The notes under the pieces were generated by a model. The model was not told the origin of the DNA. It ran no database searches and saw only the letters and a list, made by a program, of their open reading frames with translations. A program made the position numbers and the translations under genes. From the NCBI RefSeq assembly GCF_003026495.1, contig NZ_PYMA01000003.1, positions 310,001-374,000 on the forward strand: a DNA stretch of 64,000 nt, given 5' to 3'. Shown one piece after another: positions 57,849 to 64,000 of the stretch (positions are counted from its first letter, which is position 1; each line of letters opens with the position of its first letter). Source of the stretch: Photobacterium sanctipauli (GTDB taxonomy: Bacteria; Pseudomonadota; Gammaproteobacteria; Enterobacterales; Vibrionaceae).

Positions 57849-60800
57849 TCAATCAACAATAAACACCCCGTTATTGAATAATTCAGTGATGATTTCACTT
57901 GATGTTGAGCCAACGCCCAGACCGAGTGATGCAACATCAATGTTTTCGACAACGATGTGTTGCTGCAGCGTCTCGCTTGCCGATACGGCTAGGTTCACAG
58001 CCTCGTCGGCATCAATTTCAGCGGTAATATTGTTGATCAAACGATCAAGATCCTCTTCGCCGCTATCAGGTAAGATCTCGGCGATATCCAATTGATCGAG
58101 GTTGATTTCAAAGTCCTTCACCGTGTCGGTGTACGTGGTGGAGCCATCGCCAAGATCATCTAGCTGCCAGGTAAACACATCGCTTGCGCCGTCACCGACG
58201 GCGTTGCGCTCACCGCCCCAAAGCTCATCGTTACCTTCGCCTCCAAACAGCTCATCCTCCCCGTTGCCACCAACCAAGATATCGTCAGCCAGCCCGCCAA
58301 ACAGGGTTTCATCAGCGTCGCTGCCCACAACAAGGTTTTCCGCATCCGAGTCGCCAACGCCAATTTGGTTGCCTGTCTTTGCCAGGTTATCAATCCGTAC
58401 GCCAATCACTATTTCCGTTGATTCCGCTTCGCTACCATCGATTTCCTGGGCGATCGCGACAAGCGTGAGGCTATTCTCCCCTTCGGCCAAATCAGCGACA
58501 AACAAGTCATCTAACTGGGCGACGGGCACGTGCCAGCTGCCATCACCATTGTCTGTGCCAACCTCGCCACCATTGCCATCAACCAACCGTCCATCACCTA
58601 GGTTCCTGACTTCTACAAATAGGGTTTCATCGGCATCGACAGGCGTAACAACTAGCCCAATAAGAGGCACCAAGGTGCCTAAAGCCGCACGGGTATTAGA
58701 AAGCTGAGGAACCGACAAGGTGAACAACGGCGGCTCGGGCTTAGGCGTCACGGTAATATTAATGGCAATATCATCTTGCAAAGGTCCGCCCGTACCGACA
58801 TTGCCATTGTCATTCACACTGACGCTCATGACATCGTCGCCTTTAAAATCAGGATCGCCCAGATAGGTAACGCCAGCATCAAATAGGGTATTTATGGCCT
58901 CGATACTGCCTTCAATCTGCAGGCTGTTCGTTCCGTTCCCCGTAATGCTCAAGCTACCGTCATCGACCACAGTGAGCTGCCCGTTTGTCACCGATAGCGA
59001 CACGCTCATCACGCCTGTCGTCCCCGCTTCATTAAAATCAACGTCGGTTACCGTAATACCAGTGATCACCAAGGGTGTATCTTCCTCGACGGTTTGATCG
59101 TCAATATCGGGCAGTTCAGGGGCGTCGTTAACCGCTTCGATATCAAGCGTGATGGTTTGGAATACCGCGATATCATCGCCAGCCACGTCCGTTTGATCGA
59201 CCGCCCGGATATCTAATGCCAATTCTCCATCCCAATTGTTGTTATTCGCATTGCCGGGAATAAACACCAGCCGATCCAAGTCAGGAGCTGCCACCGTCAC
59301 TAGCCAACTGCCATCATTGTTATTTATGACAGTACCCGTCACCCCATCTGGCAATGCAATTTGGCTAGAATCAGGCACGTTACTGACGATAATTTGCAGG
59401 GTTTCAGGTGGGTTTTCATCAACGTTGGTGCCAGTGCCGGTATAGCTGTCGCTATCATCAAACGCTTCTATATTGAGGATTAAATCAATCGCGGCGTCTT
59501 CCGCTCCCTCGGCGGTTGGTGTGATATCAGTATCCACCCTGTCGGCTATCGGGTTCACCACAACGGTAAAGTTACTAGTAAATTCGGCAGGTAAGTCTAG
59601 GCTTTGCTCTTTAGAGAACACCACAATACCCAATTCAACCGAGCCACTAAAATCTTTAGGCGGGATCAGCCCCAGATTTGCCAAATCAAAGGAAGTGCTA
59701 CCCGGCGCAATAGCAACGCTCCATTCCCCACCGCCATTGTTGGCTGCCCCGTCAATGATGAATCCTTCCGGTACATCGACAATTTTTAGCGACAGGATAG
59801 ACTCCGAACCATCAATATCGACCACCGACCCACCGATCCCCGCAAAGCTAATGGCACCGGCGTCCTCATCGCCCACAACCGGTGTCTCCACGCCTGTAAA
59901 TTCCACTTCGTCGTTTACCGCGATGATTTCGAACACCACATCTTGGGCAAAGCTATTGGCACTGTCTATTTCAACATTCTCACCAGCAGACTCGTCAAAC
60001 ACCGCAGTATCGATAATGTTCAGCGCCACATTGACCGCCACATCACCACTGAAGTCTTCAACCGGAATATATTGGATATTGTCTAGCTGGGTTAAATCAG
60101 TCACGGTGAGCGTTGTGACCTGCTGGCCTGTTTCATCAATCAAGAAACCGCCTGCGCCACTGACATCGATCACCACAGATTCAATGGTTTCGAGCCCTTC
60201 CTCCAACGTCGTACTAATATCGGCGACTGCCGCCGTCACATTCAGGATAATAACACCGTCTTCCAACGCGATACCGGGATAGATAACCTCTGGCTCTCCA
60301 TCCTCGATTGGCTGCCTATCGGCATCCAGTCCTTGGGTTTCCACTACCGTTATGCCAATATCCGGCACCCGCTCGTTGTCTCCTGTCCGCTCCGGTATAT
60401 CAAGTACCGGTGAAATTCGTACCGGAATGTCATCGTTCACTTCTTGGGTATCACCACTGGCGGTATCGGTATTGACGTACTTCACTGGCAAAATAAAGTC
60501 GCCAGCAAAATCCAAAGGCAGGTTCAGGGTAATACCCGATAAATTCAGCGAGCCATCGGCTTGGACCGGCACTTTAATCACATACTCGTCAGTGACAAAG
60601 TTAAAGTCCATACCTGAAATACTGGCGCCATTCGGCAAGTCAGCAGCACTGATCACCAAAGAAAATTCATCATCAAGCTGGTTATCATCATCAGTATTAA
60701 TACTGACAATTTGATTGAGGAAATCCGCCAAATCTACAGCCGTATCTTCTTCACCCGTCACGATAATGGTGTCGTCAGTGATGATTTCCCCGGCTAATTG

Positions 60801-63800
60801 ATCGTTGAGGGCACCCGCTAAAAAGTTAATGGTGATTTCATCGCTAACAATCACCAACGTACTCACATCCCCATCGTCACTTTGGTCTTGCACTTCGGCA
60901 TCTAATTGAACCGTCACTTCGCCTTCAAATCCTACCGGGGCCAGGATCTGAATATCATCAAAGCTCCCGCTTGGGATCGTCCAACTGCCATCGCCATTGT
61001 TGATCCCGCCGATCACCACAAACCCCGTTTCCGGCTCGCCGGGGAAGGTAATCACGATCGATTGAATATTTTCGATACTGCTTGGGTCAAGATCGGTAAA
61101 GACAATTTGCCCATCAGAGCCGTCACCGCCAGATAGGTCAACCGAGCCATCTGCCGACTCGAGACTATCGACAAACTCACCGTCCACTTGTACTCCCAAC
61201 TCACCATCGGGCTCAACCACCGCACGAATGATGACATTGAGCGTGCCGTTAATGTCTTGGGTATCGGTGGCATCGGAATCAACATCTTCTTCTGTGACCG
61301 TCACCACGGTGGTTAGGGCCGTATCACCGGTAAGGTTAAGATCCGAGTCTTCCGGTGCTAATAGCTGCAATTGGGCATTGGCCAGTAACAACGCCAACTC
61401 GGCTTGCGATAATGTCACTGAGCCATTTTCATCAATCGTAAGCACAGTGATTGTGCCACCGTCGTTGATCTGCAATTGATAATCGGCCCCGACATTTTGG
61501 ATCACCAAGCCGGTGATTTGCTCTTTGTCATCGGCTAGGTTTGGTCGCCAGTTCAAGTTGATGAATTCATCTTCCAAGCCATTGCTCTGCAAGGTATAAT
61601 CGCCTGCATCCACCACAGGTTCGATATGAATAATAAGCTGAGCATCAAAGCTTGCCTGATCACCATCGTTTTCCGTCACCACAATGCTGGCATCGAGCAC
61701 AATATCGGTAGTGCTGTTCTCAGCAGGACGAATAGTGATCGCAACGGGTTGGTCTGGATCGCCAATCGCTTCGCCATCCAGTTTAACTTCGTAGCGAGGT
61801 AAACCGGTATCCGGGTCAAAGCCAACAAACACCAAGGTTTGTTCGTTGCCGGCAGCATCAAATATCTGGGCGCCTTCCGGTATATTCGAGATAACAAAGG
61901 TCAGGGTTTCTGAATCATCCAAAGGCGCATTGGCAAATTCTCCCGATACCAGCGTGAAATCCAACGTTGCATCGGTATCTTCATCAATGGTGATTTCAAG
62001 CCCGGGTTGGCCATCAGGCAATGGTGTCCAATCGGTGCCATCGACAATAAAATCAGGTTCATCAACCACACCGGTTAACTCAACTTCAATCGTCTGGGCT
62101 GGGGTAACCAACACGTCTTCCACGATTGTCGTCGTGCCATCCTCAAGAGTGATGGTGACCTCGTCTTTAACGACACCTTCAACCGTGATATCAAAATCAA
62201 TATTGCTTTCTGGTACGGGGATAAGCTGCACGAGAGGCAAATCGTCAAACAAGATTTCGTATACGCCATTTTCATCAGGTGTCAGCACAGTGCCGTCTTG
62301 CTCAAGCACTGCGCCTTCTGGTAAATCAGAAATCCTAACGAATAAGGTTTCAACCCCGAAATCGTCATCGTTATCATCCAACTTAATCAAGTCAATCAAA
62401 GGCGCAAGGGCGATTGGCTCGTCCTCCAGCGACTCTACCCGACTAACTTTAAGCTGAGCGTCGTCAGCAACAGGGAGCACATTAACCAATAGTTCAATGG
62501 TTGTTTCTGCGGTTTCAAATTCGGGAACAAAGTTACCGCGCTCACGACTCTGCGCCGTTAGGTTTAACCGAATATCACCACTAAAGTTTGGGGCAGGATC
62601 GAGCTCGACAGACGCTATCGAATCGACAGGCACTTCAAAAATACCGGAGCCCGGCGCGGTTTCCGTGATGCCATCACCAATGATTTGGCCCTCACCTTGC
62701 GTAATGGTGATAAAGTAAGTCAGGACTTCCGAACCATCCAGATCCTCTAACATGGCTTGAAAAGATCCTGCCAAGCTGATGTTGTCGCTGTCTTCCAAAC
62801 CATCGCCATAATAAGTCACGGTGGTTTCGGCAAAGCTTGGTGCATCGGCAATCCCCAGCACGTCAATCGACAAAGTACCGGTTTGCAATGGGTGATTAGC
62901 ACCATCATTGGTCACCACCTGCGCCGTTACGGTAAAATCAAGCAAGTCATCGGGTTCATCCAGGGTCGAATAGTCGATATCTGAGACAAAGGTTACCCCC
63001 TGTAGCTGATATACCCCGTCATCGTCAGGATCGGTAAAAGCGGTTGCCGGGATCAATACCTGGTTGCCGTCTGGCACCAATAGCTCACCGTTTAGATAAA
63101 AGGCTCCATGTGGCTCGGCAGGAAGTTGAATGAAGACCTCGCCGATTTGTTCGCCCCGATCTTCATCCCCGACATCAATCGTCATGGTGATTGGAATACC
63201 CAGTGCCGGATCGTTTAACGATTCATCAGGGTTGCGTGCCTGATCTTCCTCACCTTCAACCTGATCAACAATAAGCTCCGGCGCTTCATCCGTAATGGTG
63301 ATGGTCAACGTGCTGGTGCTAATGTCGTTATCACCGTCTGTGACTTCAAAATCCACAGTGGTGAAAATGTTTGGTTCAGTGCTAGGCACAATATTTGAGA
63401 CAAAGAAGACCTGCCCTTCGGGCGAGATAAACAATTCCCCTAGCGCTAAGCCATCTTGTTCAACGGGAAAAATGAAAAATCCCTCAGGGTTGGGATCACC
63501 CGTTAGCTCCAATCTTTCCTCGTTAATAATCACCGCCGTCACCACGGCATCATCTGCCCCTTCCTCTGGCACAGTCAGCACATCAAGGGTCTCGGTTGTG
63601 CCGCCTTCCTCAACCGGGGAAAACTCGGCATCGGATGTTTGCGGAATATCATCAACCACAGTCACAACCAGACTTTCTGGGTTACTGACATCACCATCAA
63701 AATCTTGTGCACTGACAATAAACTCGAGTTGTAGCTCATCGTCGTTATCGGGTTGCTGATGATCCAGCGCGCCCAACAGTTCAAAGGCGTAGCTATGCCC

Positions 63801-64000
63801 AAGCGAAGAGCCCTGATTGGGCATGAACGTCAGCACAAAAACCGCCACGCCGTTAACCTGCCCCTCGTAGCGGTTATTAGCGGTGTTCACCAACACAACT
63901 TGCTCACCACCTGCGGTGAGGGTACCGGTATTGGCTTGGTTAAAGGCGTCAACATCCACCAAAAAAGTTTCAATATTGTCAGAGCCAACATCGATACCGA
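57849..64000 (-). CDS. Giant RTX adhesin, C-terminal part (N-terminus outside the window)
   Basis: The frame is open from the right edge to the stop at 57849, giving ~2050 residues of a longer protein. Most of it is a chain of ~100-150-residue Ig/cadherin-like beta domains, each opening with an acidic E-D-x(n)-L-like motif (e.g. SLEDEPIALAPLI, GLEDEFINLNW, GEEDTAVDLADFL, VGDEDAGAISFAG, VEEDTPLVITGIT). The first domains carry VVDDIPQ, as in T1SS-143 repeats. Near the C-terminus LVVGSDADETLFGGLADDILVGGNGEDELFGGEGNDELWGG gives four or so calcium-binding RTX nonapeptides. A type I secretion target region ends in NGVFIVD. It is very acidic. Likely a LapA-like surface adhesin for biofilm or host attachment; any N-terminal retention module lies outside the window. 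Confidence 0.88.
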   Translation of the reverse strand, partial: GIDVGSDNIETFLVDVDAFNQANTGTLTAGGEQVVLVNTANNRYEGQVNGVAVFVLTFMPNQGSSLGHSYAFELLGALDHQQPDNDDELQLEFIVSAQDFDGDVSNPESLVVTVVDDIPQTSDAEFSPVEEGGTTETLDVLTVPEEGADDAVVTAVIINEERLELTGDPNPEGFFIFPVEQDGLALGELFISPEGQVFFVSNIVPSTEPNIFTTVDFEVTDGDNDISTSTLTITITDEAPELIVDQVEGEEDQARNPDESLNDPALGIPITMTIDVGDEDRGEQIGEVFIQLPAEPHGAFYLNGELLVPDGNQVLIPATAFTDPDDDGVYQLQGVTFVSDIDYSTLDEPDDLLDFTVTAQVVTNDGANHPLQTGTLSIDVLGIADAPSFAETTVTYYGDGLEDSDNISLAGSFQAMLEDLDGSEVLTYFITITQGEGQIIGDGITETAPGSGIFEVPVDSIASVELDPAPNFSGDIRLNLTAQSRERGNFVPEFETAETTIELLVNVLPVADDAQLKVSRVESLEDEPIALAPLIDLIKLDDNDDDFGVETLFVRISDLPEGAVLEQDGTVLTPDENGVYEILFDDLPLVQLIPVPESNIDFDITVEGVVKDEVTITLEDGTTTIVEDVLVTPAQTIEVELTGVVDEPDFIVDGTDWTPLPDGQPGLEITIDEDTDATLDFTLVSGEFANAPLDDSETLTFVISNIPEGAQIFDAAGNEQTLVFVGFDPDTGLPRYEVKLDGEAIGDPDQPVAITIRPAENSTTDIVLDASIVVTENDGDQASFDAQLIIHIEPVVDAGDYTLQSNGLEDEFINLNWRPNLADDKEQITGLVIQNVGADYQLQINDGGTITVLTIDENGSVTLSQAELALLLANAQLQLLAPEDSDLNLTGDTALTTVVTVTEEDVDSDATDTQDINGTLNVIIRAVVEPDGELGVQVDGEFVDSLESADGSVDLSGGDGSDGQIVFTDLDPSSIENIQSIVITFPGEPETGFVVIGGINNGDGSWTIPSGSFDDIQILAPVGFEGEVTVQLDAEVQDQSDDGDVSTLVIVSDEITINFLAGALNDQLAGEIITDDTIIVTGEEDTAVDLADFLNQIVSINTDDDNQLDDEFSLVISAADLPNGASISGMDFNFVTDEYVIKVPVQADGSLNLSGITLNLPLDFAGDFILPVKYVNTDTASGDTQEVNDDIPVRISPVLDIPERTGDNERVPDIGITVVETQGLDADRQPIEDGEPEVIYPGIALEDGVIILNVTAAVADISTTLEEGLETIESVVIDVSGAGGFLIDETGQQVTTLTVTDLTQLDNIQYIPVEDFSGDVAVNVALNIIDTAVFDESAGENVEIDSANSFAQDVVFEIIAVNDEVEFTGVETPVVGDEDAGAISFAGIGGSVVDIDGSESILSLKIVDVPEGFIIDGAANNGGGEWSVAIAPGSTSFDLANLGLIPPKDFSGSVELGIVVFSKEQSLDLPAEFTSNFTVVVNPIADRVDTDITPTAEGAEDAAIDLILNIEAFDDSDSYTGTGTNVDENPPETLQIIVSNVPDSSQIALPDGVTGTVINNNDGSWLVTVAAPDLDRLVFIPGNANNNNWDGELALDIRAVDQTDVAGDDIAVFQTITLDIEAVNDAPELPDIDDQTVEEDTPLVITGITVTDVDFNEAGTTGVMSVSLSVTNGQLTVVDDGSLSITGNGTNSLQIEGSIEAINTLFDAGVTYLGDPDFKGDDVMSVSVNDNGNVGTGGPLQDDIAINITVTPKPEPPLFTLSVPQLSNTRAALGTLVPLIGLVVTPVDADETLFVEVRNLGDGRLVDGNGGEVGTDNGDGSWHVPVAQLDDLFVADLAEGENSLTLVAIAQEIDGSEAESTEIVIGVRIDNLAKTGNQIGVGDSDAENLVVGSDADETLFGGLADDILVGGNGEDELFGGEGNDELWGGERNAVGDGASDVFTWQLDDLGDGSTTYTDTVKDFEINLDQLDIAEILPDSGEEDLDRLINNITAEIDADEAVNLAVSASETLQQHIVVENIDVASLGLGVGSTSSEIITELFNNGVFIVD

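Noticed and set aside
58102..60282. Long plus-strand open frames (up to 269 codons) rich in Ser/Pro/Thr
   Set aside because: They are the antisense of the acidic, Asp/Glu/Gly-rich adhesin gene. They have no coherent domains, signals or ribosome sites.
1..64000. CRISPR arrays, tRNA/rRNA genes, prophage or insertion sequences
   Set aside because: No regularly spaced repeats, cloverleaf-like sequences, integrase or transposase motifs were seen on either strand.

Overview
The window is bacterial chromosomal DNA of moderate G+C content and looks like a gammaproteobacterium, most likely Vibrionaceae (Photobacterium, Grimontia, Enterovibrio or Vibrio). This rests on my recognition of close relatives of enterobacterial and vibrio genes (yqhC/yqhD, yidH/yidG, yibI/yibH, yfcC, dkgB, yidA, yceB, vibrio-type scrK, an ompG-linked sugar locus), on frequent LysR/AraC/LacI regulators each beside one or two metabolic genes, and on many intrinsic terminators. 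No rRNA, tRNA, IS element, prophage or CRISPR array was seen. The mix of small catabolic modules with few housekeeping genes resembles an accessory (second-chromosome-like) region, but that is inference.

Layout: 1-2.1 kb, the 5' end of a TolC-family gene running off the left edge, then a CPA2-type antiporter. 2.1-7.2 kb, a ureohydrolase with a divergent ArgP-like LysR, a VOC protein, a drug/metabolite exporter with an apparent one-base frameshift, and an Old Yellow Enzyme homologue. 7.3-14.9 kb, a hypothetical exported protein, a yibIH-like HlyD pair with a divergent AraC regulator, a small exported protein, an outer-membrane beta-barrel, and the yqhC/yqhD aldehyde-reductase pair. 14.9-20.3 kb, a secreted beta-helix protein, then a UlaABC-type PTS with a divergent LacI regulator and three tandem operators. 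20.3-27.4 kb, two peptidoglycan-active enzymes, a PAS-LuxR regulator, dkgB with a LysR, and an M14-type deacylase with a YfcC transporter. 27.6-32.1 kb, a GH20 hexosaminidase in an operon with a KdgM/NanC-type porin, then yidA.

32.2-51.0 kb is the most coherent system. Operon A (minus strand) encodes a GH32 beta-fructosidase, a GH13_4 amylosucrase and a fructokinase joined by ATGA overlaps. Operon B (minus strand) encodes a sugar-binding protein, two unusually enlarged ABC permeases, a GH65 phosphorylase, beta-phosphoglucomutase, an ABC ATPase and an OmpG porin. A LacI regulator lies upstream of operon B. The same 18-bp palindrome (AACGTAAGCGTTTACGTT) lies in front of both operons, and a related palindrome lies in front of the regulator. 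I infer one regulon for uptake and breakdown of a glucosyl-fructose or glucobiose-type sugar: OmpG and the ABC transporter import it, GH65 and beta-PGM yield glucose-6-phosphate, and GH32, amylosucrase and fructokinase handle sucrose and fructosyl products. Between the operons sits an aminotransferase / beta-keto-acid cleavage enzyme / LysR module.

51.2-57.8 kb holds yidG/yidH-like membrane proteins, a LysR, a DUF1254/DUF1214-like protein, a hypothetical, a YceB-like lipoprotein, a tryptophan synthase beta chain without trpA, and a small AT-rich ORF. 57.8-64.0 kb is the C-terminal ~2050 residues of a giant RTX-type adhesin secreted by type I secretion; its N-terminus lies outside the window.
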